Shown here piece after piece: positions 22,252 to 32,550 of a stretch of 46,759 nucleotides of DNA; the stretch's first letter is position 1; each line of letters begins with the position of its first letter. Source of the stretch: Rhodospirillaceae bacterium (lineage in GTDB: Bacteria > Pseudomonadota > Alphaproteobacteria > Bin65); the NCBI GenBank assembly GCA_028819475.1, contig JAPPLJ010000031.1, positions 1 to 46,759 of the forward strand. Direction: 5' to 3'. The translations under genes and the position numbers were made by a program. The notes beneath the pieces were generated by a model. The model searched no databases, was not told where the DNA came from, and worked only from the letters and a program-made list of their open reading frames with translations.

Positions 22252-23369
22252 AGGGCGCCTCCCGCCCGGTCGCGGGTCAGCGCAAGGATCATGCCCGTGC
22301 CCAGCGCCAGCGCCATGATCGAAGAGCCGCCATAGGAAATGAAGGGCAGGGTCATGCCCTTGGTCGGCATCAGGTGCAGGGTCGAGGCCAGATTGACGAT
22401 CGCCTGGAGGCCGAAGGCGGCAAGCAGGCCGACCGTGGCGAACAGGATGAACAGGTTGTTGCTATCCATCGCCCGGAAAAAGCCACGCAGTACGATGAAG
22501 GCGTAGGTGCCGACAATGAGCAGGCAGGCGACGACTCCGAATTCCTCGCCGGCGACGGCGAAGATGAAATCGCTGTGGGCGTCCGGCAGCTGGGCCTTCA
22601 CGGTGCCCTCGCCGGGACCCTTGCCGAAAATTCCGCCGTTGATGAAAGCGTCGAGGGAGCGGTCGACCTGGTAGTTGTCGCCGCTGCCGGGATTGAGGAA
22701 CAGATCGACCCGTTTGGCGACATGGGCGAAGTTGAAATAGGCCGCGGTCGCAGCGCCCGCGACGACGAGGATGCCGGCGCCGATCAGCCACAGCGAAAGG
22801 CCGGCCAGGAACATCAGGCAGAACCAGATCGAAAACACGACCGATGCCATACCGATATCCGGCTGCATCGCGAGCACGCCCAGCGTTGCGAGGCACAGGA
22901 CAGTGGCGAGTATGCGTCCGGGAAAGCCGTCTCCCGATCGGGACGCCGCACACAGCCAGGCGCAGACAACGGCGAAGCCCGGCTTGATGAATTCTGATGG
23001 CTGGAAAGCGAAGCCCGCAATCGACAGCCAGCGCCGCGCACCCCTGATCTCCGCTCCGGCGTAAACAACGAAAACGGAAAAAATGAGTGCGCCGGCCAGC
23101 ACGACAAGCGCCGACCGACGCACCCAGGGCGGGGTAAACAGGGAAGTCAGCAGCATCAGCGCAATCGCGAGCGGAATGAACAGAAGCTGCTGACGGACGA
23201 AGTGGAAACTCTCGATGTTGGCGCGCGCCGCTGCAGACGGGCTGGCGGCGAGGGTGAGTATGATGCCGTAGACAATCAGCAGGCCGACGGCGATGAGCAT
23301 CCAGCGGTCGACCGTCCACCACCAGCGGCCGATGACGCTCGTATCGATGCGGGACGGCGCGTAGCTCAT
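22248..23369 (-). CDS. ftsW: SEDS peptidoglycan polymerase FtsW
   Basis: A 373-residue membrane protein with about ten helices, the division-specific SEDS glycan polymerase that works with FtsI. Family signatures are GARRWLSIAGFAFQPSEFIKP, QPDIGMASVV and the catalytic loop AQLPDAHSDFIFAVAGEEFG with its conserved Asp. The last helices carry MPTKGMTLPFISYGGSS. The ATG overlaps the murD stop by 4 bp, and its stop overlaps the murG start. Location next to murD and murG marks it as FtsW rather than RodA. Confidence 0.96.
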   Translation of the reverse strand: MSYAPSRIDTSVIGRWWWTVDRWMLIAVGLLIVYGIILTLAASPSAAARANIESFHFVRQQLLFIPLAIALMLLTSLFTPPWVRRSALVVLAGALIFSVFVVYAGAEIRGARRWLSIAGFAFQPSEFIKPGFAVVCAWLCAASRSGDGFPGRILATVLCLATLGVLAMQPDIGMASVVFSIWFCLMFLAGLSLWLIGAGILVVAGAATAAYFNFAHVAKRVDLFLNPGSGDNYQVDRSLDAFINGGIFGKGPGEGTVKAQLPDAHSDFIFAVAGEEFGVVACLLIVGTYAFIVLRGFFRAMDSNNLFILFATVGLLAAFGLQAIVNLASTLHLMPTKGMTLPFISYGGSSIMALALGTGMILALTRDRAGGAL

Positions 23370-24820
23370 GCCGCGCCTCCCGTACGGTCGATCGGGTACC
23401 GGTCGCTCGGGTTCCGGGCAATCAGGTTCCGGGCACTCTTGCGGAAGGCGTCGCCCCGGGCGCCGAAATTCGCGAACTGATCGAAAGAGGCGCAGGCCGG
23501 CGAGAGCAGGATGACGGAATTCGCCGGCGCATCTTCGGACGTTGCGGCTGTCCAGGCGTCTGCGACCGCCTGATCCAGGGTCCCGGATACCGTGACGGGC
23601 GCCGACGGCGCCGCCCCGGCCAGGAAGCGCGCCATCGCCGGCGCGTCTTCGCCGATGAGGAAGGCGCCGCGAAGGCCGGCCAGGGCCGGTGCCAGCGCCG
23701 CATAGCCGCCCAGCTTGCCGCGCCCGCCGGCGATCCAGAAAATGTTGCCATAGGTTGACAGGGCCCGGGCCGAGGCGACGGCGTTGGTTGCCTTGCTGTC
23801 GTTGACGAAGGAGACGGTCCTGCCGCCGTTGGAGGCCTCACCGACCCGTTCCTGGCGGTGGGGCAGGCCGGAGAAGGTTGCAAAGGCCGCCGCAACGGTT
23901 TCCGGCGCGACGCCGAGCGCCCGGCAGGCGGCCCAGGCTGCCGCCGCATTCTGGTGGTTGTGGGCGCCGCGCAAGGCCGTCGTGCCGCCCGGATCCACCG
24001 GGACGCCGGCGCTTCCCGAACCGTCTGCCGTATCGTCGCGCAGGATGCCGTCCAGCACGCCGACGCCGCCTTCAACGTGCTTTCTGCCGGAGACGCGGAT
24101 GACCGTCTGTCCGGCCTCTTCTGCCTGGCTTGCGAGGGCGCGCGCCTCCGGGTCGTCGACCCCGACCACAACGGTCGCATTCGGCGCGGCGAGATCGAAG
24201 GTCCGGCGCTTCGCGGCGATATAGCCGTCCAGTCCGCCGTGCCGCTCCAGATGGTCTTCGGCGATATTCAGCAGGACGGTGGCTTTCGCCCGCAGGCTGT
24301 AGGTCCGGTCGAGTTGATAGGACGACAGTTCCAGGACGTAGATTCCGCCCGCGTCCAGCGGCTCCAGGCCGAGGGCGGGCGGCCCGAAATTGCCGCCGAC
24401 CTCGACCCTTCTGCCGGCCGCGCGAAGGATATGGCCGATCAGAGCGGTCGTTGTCGACTTGCCGTTCGTGCCGGTCACGGTCACGCAGGTCGCTGCCGGA
24501 ACGGACCGGGCGAGCAACTCGATATCGCACAGGATCTCGGCCTTGGCGGCACGCGCCGCGGCGGCAACCGGGTGGGGCGCCGGAAATTCGTCCGGAATGC
24601 CCGGACTCAGCACGAGCGGCAGGTCGGCGGTCCAGTCGACCGCGCCCAGATCGGTCGCGGCGATGCCGGCGGCCGCCGCTGCTGTGCGGCCCGCCTCTGA
24701 ATCGTCCCACGCCAGAACGTCGGCCCCGCTCGCCGCAAGCGCGCGCGCCGTCGCCAGCCCGGCGACGCCGAGGCCCATGACGGCGACCCGTTTGTTGGCG
24801 AAGGAGGGCACCGGGATCAT
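23366..24820 (-). CDS. murD: UDP-MurNAc-L-alanine--D-glutamate ligase MurD
   Basis: A Mur ligase of 484 residues that adds D-Glu. The start at 24820 gives MIPVPSFANKRVAVMGLGVAG, the Rossmann-like substrate domain. The ATP loop VTGTNGKSTTT (115-125) follows, then NIAEDHLERHGG and FVNDSKATN. The open frame extends 330 codons upstream, antisense-free but overlapping mraY, and is rejected. The start lies 5 bp after the mraY stop. Its length is slightly above the usual 440-470 because of Ala/Gly-rich insertions near 240-275. Confidence 0.95.
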   Translation of the reverse strand: MIPVPSFANKRVAVMGLGVAGLATARALAASGADVLAWDDSEAGRTAAAAAGIAATDLGAVDWTADLPLVLSPGIPDEFPAPHPVAAAARAAKAEILCDIELLARSVPAATCVTVTGTNGKSTTTALIGHILRAAGRRVEVGGNFGPPALGLEPLDAGGIYVLELSSYQLDRTYSLRAKATVLLNIAEDHLERHGGLDGYIAAKRRTFDLAAPNATVVVGVDDPEARALASQAEEAGQTVIRVSGRKHVEGGVGVLDGILRDDTADGSGSAGVPVDPGGTTALRGAHNHQNAAAAWAACRALGVAPETVAAAFATFSGLPHRQERVGEASNGGRTVSFVNDSKATNAVASARALSTYGNIFWIAGGRGKLGGYAALAPALAGLRGAFLIGEDAPAMARFLAGAAPSAPVTVSGTLDQAVADAWTAATSEDAPANSVILLSPACASFDQFANFGARGDAFRKSARNLIARNPSDRYPIDRTGGAA

Positions 24821-24825
24821 GGCGT

Positions 24826-25947
24826 CTACCGCAGCTTCAGGGTGGAGAGGCCGACGATCGCCAGGATCGCGGCGATGATCCAGAAACGCACAACGATGGT
24901 CGGCTCCTGCCAGCCCTTCTGTTCGAAGTGATGGTGGATCGGCGCCATGCGGAAGACGCGCTTGCCGGTCAGCTTGAAGGAAGCGACCTGCACGATCACC
25001 GAAAGGGTCTCGAGTACGAACAGGCCGCCGACGATCGCCAGCACGAGCTCGTGCTTCACCGCGACCGCGATGGCGCCGAGCGCGCCGCCCATCGAAAGCG
25101 AGCCGGTATCGCCCATGAACACCATCGCCGGCGGCGCGTTGAACCAGAGAAAACCCAGCGCGGCGCCGACCAGGGAGCCGCAGAAGACCGCCAGTTCTCC
25201 GCTGCCGGGAACGAAGACGATCTGCAGATAGCCCGAAAAGACGATGTTGCCGGCGAGGTAAGCGATCAGGCCGAACACGCCGGCCGCGATCATGACCGGA
25301 ACGATCGCGAGCCCGTCCAGGCCGTCGGTCAGGTTGACCGCATTCGATGCGCCGACCATGACGAAGGCGGCGAACAGGACGAACAGGAAGTTGCCGAGAT
25401 CGAGGAGATAACCCTTGAGGAAGGGGATCGACAGGCCGGTCGCCAGCGGCAGTTCCGCGTTGACGTTGTATTTGAACTGCGCACTCCAGCCGAGACGCAT
25501 GATCCAGTAGGTCGCCACGACGGCAATCACGATCTGCCCGGTAAATTTCAGCATGCTCGGCATGCCCTTGGACGACCGTTTGGTCAGTTTCCGGTAATCG
25601 TCGTAGAAGCCGAGAAGGCCGAAACCCAGGGTGACGATCAGCACGCTCCAGACGTAGCCGTTGCCCAGGTCCATCCACAGCAGGGTGGAGATCGCCACCG
25701 ACAACAGGATCAGGACGCCGCCCATCGTCGGCGTGCCGCGTTTCCGGAAATGCGATTCCGGGCCGTCGTCGCGGATTGGCTGACCTTCGGCCTGGCGGTT
25801 CTTCAGCCACCGGATGACCGACGGACCGAGCGCCAGGCCGATGAACAGGGCCGTCATCAGGGCGCCGCCCGACCGGAAGGTCAGATACTGGAACAGCCGT
25901 AGCGGGCTGAATTCCGAGGACAGCGGCAGCAGGAATTCAAACAGCAT
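24826..25947 (-). CDS. mraY: Phospho-MurNAc-pentapeptide translocase MraY
   Basis: A ten-helix membrane enzyme of 373 residues that transfers phospho-MurNAc-pentapeptide to undecaprenyl phosphate, giving lipid I. Motifs are [16 protein letters not shown] near 67, the catalytic FYDDYRKL loop, [30 protein letters not shown] and HHHFEQKGW. Start ATG at 25947; it overlaps the murF end by 11 bp, which supports coupled translation. Length is close to other alphaproteobacterial MraY. Confidence 0.97.
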   Translation of the reverse strand: MLFEFLLPLSSEFSPLRLFQYLTFRSGGALMTALFIGLALGPSVIRWLKNRQAEGQPIRDDGPESHFRKRGTPTMGGVLILLSVAISTLLWMDLGNGYVWSVLIVTLGFGLLGFYDDYRKLTKRSSKGMPSMLKFTGQIVIAVVATYWIMRLGWSAQFKYNVNAELPLATGLSIPFLKGYLLDLGNFLFVLFAAFVMVGASNAVNLTDGLDGLAIVPVMIAAGVFGLIAYLAGNIVFSGYLQIVFVPGSGELAVFCGSLVGAALGFLWFNAPPAMVFMGDTGSLSMGGALGAIAVAVKHELVLAIVGGLFVLETLSVIVQVASFKLTGKRVFRMAPIHHHFEQKGWQEPTIVVRFWIIAAILAIVGLSTLKLR

Positions 25948-27367
25948 CGCCGCCGGCCTCCCCGCTGCAGGTTTCCAGCGCGACCAGCGCGTCGAGCACC
26001 GGCTTCATCCGGCTGCCGAGGGAGCCCTTGACGCACACCACGTCGCCGGGCTGCACGGCCGCGGTAACCGCAGGAATCAGCGATTCGGAATCAGGCGCGT
26101 AATGGCCCCGGCGCGCCGCAGGCACGGCGTCGTACAGGTGGCGCATCAGCGGCCCGGCGGCGAACAGGAGATCGATATTGGCGTCGGCCAGGTCGTCCGC
26201 GAGGCCGGCGTGCAGGGCCGGCCCGCCGTCGCCCAGTTCGCGCATGTCGCCAAGCACGGCGATGCGCCGGCCGCCGGCGCGCGGATTGGCGAGCATCAGC
26301 GTTTCGAACGCCGCGCGCATGGCCGGTGGGCTGGCATTGTAGCTTTCGTCCAGAAGTTCGAAGCTGCCCTCCGGCAGACCGACCGCCCGGCGTGCCCCGC
26401 GCCCCGCCGGCGCTTCGAGCCCGGCCATGGCTTCGGCGGCGGCAACGACATCGGCGCCGGCCTCGCGCACTGCGGCCAGCATGCCGAGTGCGTTGACCAC
26501 CCAGTGGTGTCCGGGCACGCCGACCCGGAGATTCAGGCGCGTCCCGAATACCGAGGCCGTCACGTCGCTGCCGTCGGCGTCCATGACCGAGGCGAGCAGC
26601 CGAACGTGCGCTTCCGGGTGCACGCCGAAGGAGAAACGGCGCCCGATCCCGACCTCGGCAGCGCGGGAGTCGAGGCGTTCGAAATGGTCGTTGTCGCGCG
26701 GCAGGATGGCCGCGCCGCCCTCGATCACGCCTTGGAAAATCTCCGCTTTCGCGTCGGCGACTGCCTCGACGCTGTCGAAGAATTCGATATGCACCGGCGC
26801 CACCGTCGTGATCAGCGCGACATGCGGCCGGACCATGCGGGAGAGCGGCGCCAGTTCGCCGGGACTGCTCATGCCCAGCTCGAAAACCCCGTATTCCGCC
26901 TTTCGGGGCAGGCGGGCGAGCGACAGCGGCGCCCCCCAGTGATTGTTGAGGTTTCCGGCCGTCGCATAGGTCCTGCCCTGCCGGGACAGCAGCGTTCTCA
27001 GGCCTTCCTTGACGCCGGTCTTGCCGACGCTGCCGGTCACCGCAACGATCCGGCCGGTGCAGCGCTCCCGGGCGGCACGGCCCAGATCCTCCAGACCGGT
27101 TCGGGTGTCGCCGACGACAAGAGCAGGGCCTGCGGGTTCGACCGCGCGGTGGATCAGCGCCGCGGCGGCTCCGGCGGCAAAGGCCTTGCCGGTGAAATCG
27201 TGGCCGTCGAACACCGGGCCTTTCAGCGCGACGAACAGATCGCCGGTCGCAACGGAGCGGCTGTCGATCGACACGCCGGTCGCGGACCAGCGGGCGCCCG
27301 TCTCTGCAAGCGCCCGGCCGCGGGTCGCGGTCGCGGCTTCCGCCGCTGTCCAGAGGATCGCACTCAT
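25937..27367 (-). CDS. murF: UDP-MurNAc-tripeptide--D-Ala-D-Ala ligase MurF
   Basis: A Mur ligase of 476 residues that adds the D-Ala-D-Ala made by Ddl. The N-terminal substrate domain includes [19 protein letters not shown], and the ATP loop is [12 protein letters not shown] (110-121). Central domain motifs [16 protein letters not shown] and [18 protein letters not shown], and [17 protein letters not shown], match MurF. ATG overlaps the murE stop by 4 bp. Complete and of typical length. Confidence 0.97.
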   Translation of the reverse strand: MSAILWTAAEAATATRGRALAETGARWSATGVSIDSRSVATGDLFVALKGPVFDGHDFTGKAFAAGAAAALIHRAVEPAGPALVVGDTRTGLEDLGRAARERCTGRIVAVTGSVGKTGVKEGLRTLLSRQGRTYATAGNLNNHWGAPLSLARLPRKAEYGVFELGMSSPGELAPLSRMVRPHVALITTVAPVHIEFFDSVEAVADAKAEIFQGVIEGGAAILPRDNDHFERLDSRAAEVGIGRRFSFGVHPEAHVRLLASVMDADGSDVTASVFGTRLNLRVGVPGHHWVVNALGMLAAVREAGADVVAAAEAMAGLEAPAGRGARRAVGLPEGSFELLDESYNASPPAMRAAFETLMLANPRAGGRRIAVLGDMRELGDGGPALHAGLADDLADANIDLLFAAGPLMRHLYDAVPAARRGHYAPDSESLIPAVTAAVQPGDVVCVKGSLGSRMKPVLDALVALETCSGEAGGDAV

Positions 27368-28863
27368 GCCGAGCCGCCCTCTGATGCGTCCGCTGCTGCG
27401 ATTGCCTCGCGGGCGACGGCCGCATCGTCGAAGGGCAGGGCCGAATCGCCGACGATCTGGCCCTGCTCATGACCCTTGCCGGCGATCACGAGGGTATCGG
27501 CCGGCGCCAGGTCTGATACGGCTGCGAAAATCGCCTCGCGCCGGTCGCCGATCTCGGCCGCGCCGGGGCAGGCCGGCAGCACCGCTGCGCGGATCTCCGA
27601 AGGCGCTTCGCCGCGCGGATTGTCGTCGGTGACAATCGCCCGGTCGGCGAATTTGTGTGCCGCGGCCCCCATCAGGGGCCGCTTGCCGGCATCGCGGTCG
27701 CCGCCGCAGCCGAAAACCACGGCGAGAGCGCCTTTCGTGTGGGGCCGCAGGGCCTTCAGGACGGTTTCCAGCGCGTCCGGCGTGTGGGCGTAGTCGACAT
27801 AGACCGCTGCGCCGTTGCGCCGGGATCCGACTAGTTCCATCCGGCCCGGCGCACCGTGCAGGCGCTTCAGGGCGTCCAGTCCCACGGATGCTTCGACGCC
27901 GGTCGCCGTCGCCAGCCCCAAGGCGCACAGCGCGTTCCAGGCCTGGAAGTCGCCGGCGAGCGGCAGTTCGACGGTCGTGGCCTGCCCGAACACCGTCAGT
28001 TCGAGCCGCTGGCCGCCCGATACCGGCGTCAGGCTGCGCAGGACGATTTCCTCGGCGGCGCGGCCGTAACCGACGACCCTGAGATTCGCCCGGTCGCAGG
28101 CCCGGCGGATTTCTTCGTGTGCCGGGCTGTCGGCGTTGATCACCGCCGTTCCTCCGGCCGGCACGAGTTCGGCGAACAACCGCAGTTTCGCCGCCAGATA
28201 TGCATCGGTGCTGCCGTGATAATCGATATGGTCGCGGCCGAATCCGGTGAAAGCGGCGGCCTTCAGGCGCAGCCCGTCAAGCCGGAACTGATCCAGGCCG
28301 TGGCTGGAGGCTTCAATGGCGAGACACTCGATCCCGGAGCGTTTCAGCGCCGCGAGATCGCGATGCAGCGAGACCGGATCGGGCGTCGTCAGCGCGCCCG
28401 GCCGTTCGACACCGGGGCCGCTGATGCCGAGCGTTCCCAGGGCGGCGGCCCTGCGGCCCGCGGCGGACCAGATCTGCTGCAGGAACGATACGACAGACGT
28501 CTTGCCGTTCGTCCCGGTCACGGCAACCTGGGTCGCCGGCTGCGCGTCGAAGAACCGGTCCGCCATCCAGGCGAGCTGCCGGCGCGGCTGCGGATCGGTG
28601 ATCAGCGCCGCGCCGCCGCCGTCCAGGCTGTCCCGGGTCACATCCGTCGTCGACAGAATGGCAGCGGCGCCGGCGTCGAGGGCGTCGGGAATGAAACGGC
28701 GGCCATCGAGCCGGGCGCCCGGCAGCGCGGCGAAAAGGTAGCCCTGTGCGACCTGGCGCGAATCGGCGCTCAGGCCGGCGATGTCGAGGTCGCCGAAGGA
28801 CGGGTCCCAGTGCGCTGTGGCGGTCCGGCCGGCGCGTTCGGACATCAGCGCGGCGAGCTTCAT
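27364..28863 (-). CDS. murE: UDP-MurNAc-L-Ala-D-Glu--meso-diaminopimelate ligase MurE
   Basis: A Mur ligase of 499 residues. N-terminal SADSRQVAQGYLFAALPG, ATP loop VTGTNGKTS (115-123) and VDYAHTPDALETVL are present. The specificity motif DNPR (in VTDDNPRGEAPSEI) indicates meso-diaminopimelate as third residue, as in Gram-negative walls. The C-terminal GKGHEQGQ motif is intact. Start ATG overlaps the ftsI stop by 4 bp, and its stop overlaps murF. Confidence 0.97.
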   Translation of the reverse strand: MKLAALMSERAGRTATAHWDPSFGDLDIAGLSADSRQVAQGYLFAALPGARLDGRRFIPDALDAGAAAILSTTDVTRDSLDGGGAALITDPQPRRQLAWMADRFFDAQPATQVAVTGTNGKTSVVSFLQQIWSAAGRRAAALGTLGISGPGVERPGALTTPDPVSLHRDLAALKRSGIECLAIEASSHGLDQFRLDGLRLKAAAFTGFGRDHIDYHGSTDAYLAAKLRLFAELVPAGGTAVINADSPAHEEIRRACDRANLRVVGYGRAAEEIVLRSLTPVSGGQRLELTVFGQATTVELPLAGDFQAWNALCALGLATATGVEASVGLDALKRLHGAPGRMELVGSRRNGAAVYVDYAHTPDALETVLKALRPHTKGALAVVFGCGGDRDAGKRPLMGAAAHKFADRAIVTDDNPRGEAPSEIRAAVLPACPGAAEIGDRREAIFAAVSDLAPADTLVIAGKGHEQGQIVGDSALPFDDAAVAREAIAAADASEGGSA

Positions 28864-30632
28864 TGCCGGCTCCCGCCCGAGGCCGCACCGCGGCGGTCCT
28901 TTTTCGGGACGCCGGACGCGGCGCTGGCGAGGAACTGCTTTCGCGATTTTCCCGGCTCCTCGGCCTGGCGCGGGATCTTCAGGATTGGTGCAATCCGTTC
29001 GATGATCTCCTTGGCCGCCGGGGCGGCGACCCAGCCCGCCGTCGCGTAGCCGTGGCTCTTCTTGTTGCCTTTCGGCTCATCGAGCGAAACCAGCAACACA
29101 TAGCGCGGCCGGTTCATCGGGAACGCCGCGACGAAGGAAGACAACAGCGCCTTGCGCCGGTAGCCGCCGCGCCCTGCCTTTTCCGCCGTGCCCGTCTTGC
29201 CGCCGACCCGGTATCCCCTGGCGTTCGCCCGTTTGCCCGTGCCTTCCACGACGACGCGGCGCATCAGAACCCGGAGAATCCGGCTGGTCTTCGGCGACAC
29301 GAGCCGCCGCCGCCACAGGGGCTTGCCGTTCAGGCGCCGGAGCAGAGTCGGCGCCACCATCACGCCGTCGTTGACGATTCCGGCAACCGCCGCCACCAGG
29401 TGCAGGGGTGTGACGGCAATGCCGTGGCCGAACGAAATGGTCAGCGTGTTGACCGGCCGCCAGTGCCGCGGATAGAGCGGCTGGCCCGCCTCCGGCAGCT
29501 CCAGCGGTATCTTGGCAAGCATTCCCGCACGGCGCAGGAACTTCTTCTGGCGTTTGCCGCCGACCTGCCGGGCGATGGTGGCGGAGCCGATGTTGGACGA
29601 TTTGACCAGGATGGTGCCCGTATCGATCGGCCGCGCGATCGGATGCAAATCGCGAATGAAGCGCCGGCCGGCCGGAAGCGGCTTGTCGACCTTGTACTTC
29701 TTTCTCAGGTGGGTGACGCCGTAGTCGAGCGCCATGGCCGTGTTCAGGATCTTGAAGACCGAGCCAAGCTCGTAAACGCCCAGTGTATTGCGGTTGAATC
29801 TGGCGTTTTTTGGGACGCGCAGCAGTGCATAGGGGTCGTAGTCCGGAAGCGAGACCATCGCCGGGATTTCGCCGGTCCGTACGTTCATGACCATCGCCGC
29901 GCCGCCGATCGCCCGCCAGTATTCGATCGACCGGGCCAGAATCTCGCGAACGGCGGCCTGGGCGCGCAGATCGATGGACAGTCGAAGCGGCCGGCCGATC
30001 GTCCGGATTCGTTTGTCCATCTTGGCTTCGACGCCGGCGATTCCCTTGTTGTCGACATCGCTGCTGCCGACGATGTGCGCGACCAGCGCGCGTTGCGGAT
30101 AGACCCGGCGCAAATCCGGGCGGGCCTGGATTCCCGCCAGCCCGAAGCGCAGAATCTGCTGATAGGCTGCCGGCGACGCCTGCCGGCTGATCCACACGAA
30201 GCGGGACTTGCGGCGCAGCTTCGATTCCAGGGTGCGAACGGACTGTTGCGGAAAAATGTGGGCGAGGATGCGAGCCGTGCGGCCCGGATCATCGACCAAG
30301 GCGGGATCGGCAAAGATCGACCATGACCTGATGCTGGTCGCCAGCACGATCCCGTTTCGATCGACGATATCGGCCCGATGGTCCGTCGGCAGGGTTTGGT
30401 TCGCTGCGAGCTTGGCGCGTTCAGCCTCGGCACCGGCACGGATCACGCCCAGATCGACGAGCCGGTAGCCGATCGCACCGAATGCGAGCATGAAGACGGC
30501 GCCTGCTACAATCAACCGGCGTCGCGCCACGGCAAGGGCTTTGCCGGCCTCGCCTTCCAGATGAATTTCGCCCGGACGGCACCGGGCGGTCTTGGCGTGC
30601 GGGCGGCACAGATCGCGCAAGCGGCGGCTCAT
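28860..30632 (-). CDS. ftsI: Division transpeptidase FtsI (PBP3)
   Basis: A class B penicillin-binding protein of 590 residues that cross-links septal wall. A cytoplasmic tail of about 35 residues and one membrane helix (about 39-58) precede the periplasmic part. The dimerisation domain is at about 80-240. The active site has S291-x-x-K294 (ELGSVFK), S345-x-N347 (KSSNIGS) and K479-T-G (GGKTGTAEKAG). The C-terminus is a basic, Ala/Gly-rich tail. The start at 30632 overlaps the ftsL stop by 4 bp; the longer open frame upstream overlaps ftsL and rsmH and is rejected. Confidence 0.96.
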   Translation of the reverse strand: MSRRLRDLCRPHAKTARCRPGEIHLEGEAGKALAVARRRLIVAGAVFMLAFGAIGYRLVDLGVIRAGAEAERAKLAANQTLPTDHRADIVDRNGIVLATSIRSWSIFADPALVDDPGRTARILAHIFPQQSVRTLESKLRRKSRFVWISRQASPAAYQQILRFGLAGIQARPDLRRVYPQRALVAHIVGSSDVDNKGIAGVEAKMDKRIRTIGRPLRLSIDLRAQAAVREILARSIEYWRAIGGAAMVMNVRTGEIPAMVSLPDYDPYALLRVPKNARFNRNTLGVYELGSVFKILNTAMALDYGVTHLRKKYKVDKPLPAGRRFIRDLHPIARPIDTGTILVKSSNIGSATIARQVGGKRQKKFLRRAGMLAKIPLELPEAGQPLYPRHWRPVNTLTISFGHGIAVTPLHLVAAVAGIVNDGVMVAPTLLRRLNGKPLWRRRLVSPKTSRILRVLMRRVVVEGTGKRANARGYRVGGKTGTAEKAGRGGYRRKALLSSFVAAFPMNRPRYVLLVSLDEPKGNKKSHGYATAGWVAAPAAKEIIERIAPILKIPRQAEEPGKSRKQFLASAASGVPKKDRRGAASGGSRQ

Positions 30633-30988
30633 TGCAGCCTCCTTGCGCGGTCGGTGGACACACGGGTCACCCTGTCGGGCGCCCGGCCTTCGTCGATCAG
30701 GGCATACAGTGCGGCGAAGGTATCGGGCAGTTCCGAGAAACGCTTGAACTGTCCGCCGGAGAGCGGGGCGAGGCCTTCGGGCCGCGGCAGCAGCTCGAGA
30801 CGCTGCGGCGAGGTCAGCACCGTCCACTCCGCTTGCAGAATCCGCAGGTTGTTCCGGTATGACCGAACGCTCCTCTCGGCCTTCGCGACCTGCTTTTCCA
30901 GTGTCTGGACCTGGTGTTTCACCAGGAACAGGGCGCCCGTCAGCCCGCTCAGCAGGACGAGCAGGACGATCGTGGTCGAGCGGATCAT
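30629..30988 (-). CDS. ftsL: Cell division protein FtsL
   Basis: A 119-residue bitopic protein of the FtsQLB complex. One N-terminal membrane helix (about 5-23, TTIVLLVLLSGLTGALFLV) is followed by a coiled coil (about 24-55, HQVQTLEKQVAKAERSVRSYRNN) and the conserved ILQAEWTVLTSPQRLELL segment typical of alphaproteobacterial FtsL. Sequence is otherwise poorly conserved; identification rests on this architecture and its position between rsmH and ftsI, with 4-bp overlaps at both ends. Confidence 0.93.
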   Translation of the reverse strand: MIRSTTIVLLVLLSGLTGALFLVKHQVQTLEKQVAKAERSVRSYRNNLRILQAEWTVLTSPQRLELLPRPEGLAPLSGGQFKRFSELPDTFAALYALIDEGRAPDRVTRVSTDRARRLQ

Positions 30989-31962
30989 GCCGCGCCTCCG
31001 GCCGGAATACCGGACGCATTGTCTGCCCAGGCCGGGCCGTCGGTTCGCTCCGCTGCGCGCAGCCGGGACGAGCGCGCGCGCGGGTTGGCGGAAATTTCCC
31101 CCGGCGACGGCGCAACCGCGCGACGATGCAACAGCCGGAACGTCGGCGGGCGCCGCCGGCCAGGCTCCGGCCGGTGGCGGGAGCCGCGCGGGGCCTCGGC
31201 GCTGCGGTCGCGCAGGAAGCGTTTAACCCGCCTGTCCTCGAGCGAGTGAAAGCAGACCACGGCCAGCCGGCCGCCCGGCCGCAGGAGCCGCTCGGCACCC
31301 CGCAGTCCGCGGTCCAGCTCCTCAAGCTCTCCGTTCACATGAAGGCGCAGCGCCTGGAAGGTGCGGGTTGCCGGATCGATGCCGCCGGCCGCCGCCGGCA
31401 AAACCGAGCGGACGATTTCCGCGAGCTGGAGCGTCCGCTCGATGGCGGCGCTGCGGCGTGCGTTGACGATGGCGCGCGCGATGCGGCGCGCCGCGCGTTC
31501 CTCGCCCAGTGTGAAGATGATCTTGGACAGGTCCGCCTCGGCTGCGCGGTTCACGACGTCGGCCGCTGTCGGGCCCGACCGGCTCATGCGCATGTCGAGC
31601 GGGCCGTCGTGGCGGAAGGAAAAGCCGCGCTCGGGCGTATCGAGCTGGGGTGAAGACACGCCGATATCGAGGGCGACCCCGTCGACCGGCCCGTCGGTGA
31701 CCGCGCGGACCAGGCGTTCCATGTCGCCGAAGCGGCCTTCGATCAGGGTAAGCCGGCCGCGATACCTGTCGCGAAGTGCGCGGCCGCGTTCGATGGCGTC
31801 CGGATCGCAGTCGATTGCGGCCACGCGGCAGTCTGCGGCGCCGAGTATCGCTTCCGTGTAGCCGCCGGCGCCGAAAGTGCCGTCGACATAGGCGCCGCCC
31901 GACCGGGGCGCGAGCGTCCGGATCACCTCGTTCAACAGGACCGGGATGTGGGCGGCGGTCAT
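30985..31962 (-). CDS. rsmH: 16S rRNA (cytosine1402-N4)-methyltransferase RsmH
   Basis: A SAM-dependent rRNA methyltransferase (formerly MraW) of 325 residues. N-terminal AHIPVLLNEVIRTLAP and the SAM motif VDGTFGAGGYTEAIL (26-40) are diagnostic, as are LDIGVSSPQLD and RGFSFRHDGPLDMRM. The start at 31962 overlaps the mraZ stop by 4 bp; nine more codons are open upstream but would extend into mraZ without conserved residues. The second gene of the dcw cluster, as usual. Confidence 0.97.
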   Translation of the reverse strand: MTAAHIPVLLNEVIRTLAPRSGGAYVDGTFGAGGYTEAILGAADCRVAAIDCDPDAIERGRALRDRYRGRLTLIEGRFGDMERLVRAVTDGPVDGVALDIGVSSPQLDTPERGFSFRHDGPLDMRMSRSGPTAADVVNRAAEADLSKIIFTLGEERAARRIARAIVNARRSAAIERTLQLAEIVRSVLPAAAGGIDPATRTFQALRLHVNGELEELDRGLRGAERLLRPGGRLAVVCFHSLEDRRVKRFLRDRSAEAPRGSRHRPEPGRRRPPTFRLLHRRAVAPSPGEISANPRARSSRLRAAERTDGPAWADNASGIPAGGAA

Positions 31963-32441
31963 GCGGCGCCTCCGGCTCCGAGCGACCACAGATCCTTCAG
32001 ACCGATCTGGCCGAGCGGCCCTTCGGATGCTTCGGACCGCCAGGCTTCCCGCCGCTCCGGCGACCAGATCTGGAAGACCCTTCCGATACCGACGAAAACC
32101 GCCTTGTCGCCGATTCCGGCCAGCGCGATCAGGCTCTCGGGCAGGATGATCCGGCCCTCGCCGTCGAAAGGCAGCTCTTCGGAGTCCGAAAGGACGAGTT
32201 CGATCGCCTCCTGCTCTTCCGCCGTCAGACCGTCGCGGGCGTCGAGCCGGTCGATGGTGTCCTCGATGCGCTGGCGGTCGCAGGCGTCGATCGCGCCGAG
32301 TCCGCCGTTCGGCGCCACGACGACGCCGTTGAAGGCGCCCGCGGCGGGCGGCGCCGCAAGGGCGGCACGGAACCGCGCCGGCACGGAAACCCGCCCTTTC
32401 CGGTCGATCCTGTTCGTAAATGTGCCGATAAACGACGCCAT
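31959..32441 (-). CDS. mraZ: MraZ, transcriptional regulator of the dcw cluster
   Basis: A 160-residue protein with two SpoVT/AbrB-like MraZ domains. Each carries the DxxxR signature: DRKGRVSVPARFR near residue 13-25 and DGEGRIILPESL near 95. MraZ forms ring oligomers and represses its own promoter by binding phased direct repeats. The start ATG at 32441 gives the conserved MASFIGTFTNRID; 28 upstream open codons lack conservation. First gene of the operon; the putative operator is at 32551-32590, about 110 bp upstream. Confidence 0.95.
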   Translation of the reverse strand: MASFIGTFTNRIDRKGRVSVPARFRAALAAPPAAGAFNGVVVAPNGGLGAIDACDRQRIEDTIDRLDARDGLTAEEQEAIELVLSDSEELPFDGEGRIILPESLIALAGIGDKAVFVGIGRVFQIWSPERREAWRSEASEGPLGQIGLKDLWSLGAGGAA

Positions 32442-32550
32442 ACGAAACCCGTCCCCGCGAGGGCAGCGCCGCCGGATTCGCGGCTTGCCCGGATTATCGT
32501 TTCCATGCCGTCGGCCCAGTCGCACTGTCTGGTCACACTGCGCCGATCTT

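Noticed and set aside
23366..25810. Longer N-terminal forms of murD (and likewise murC, ftsI, ddl, mraZ, rsmH, bamD)
   Set aside because: Open frames extend upstream, but conserved N-termini, signal sequences or 4-bp overlaps with the previous gene fix the shorter starts.
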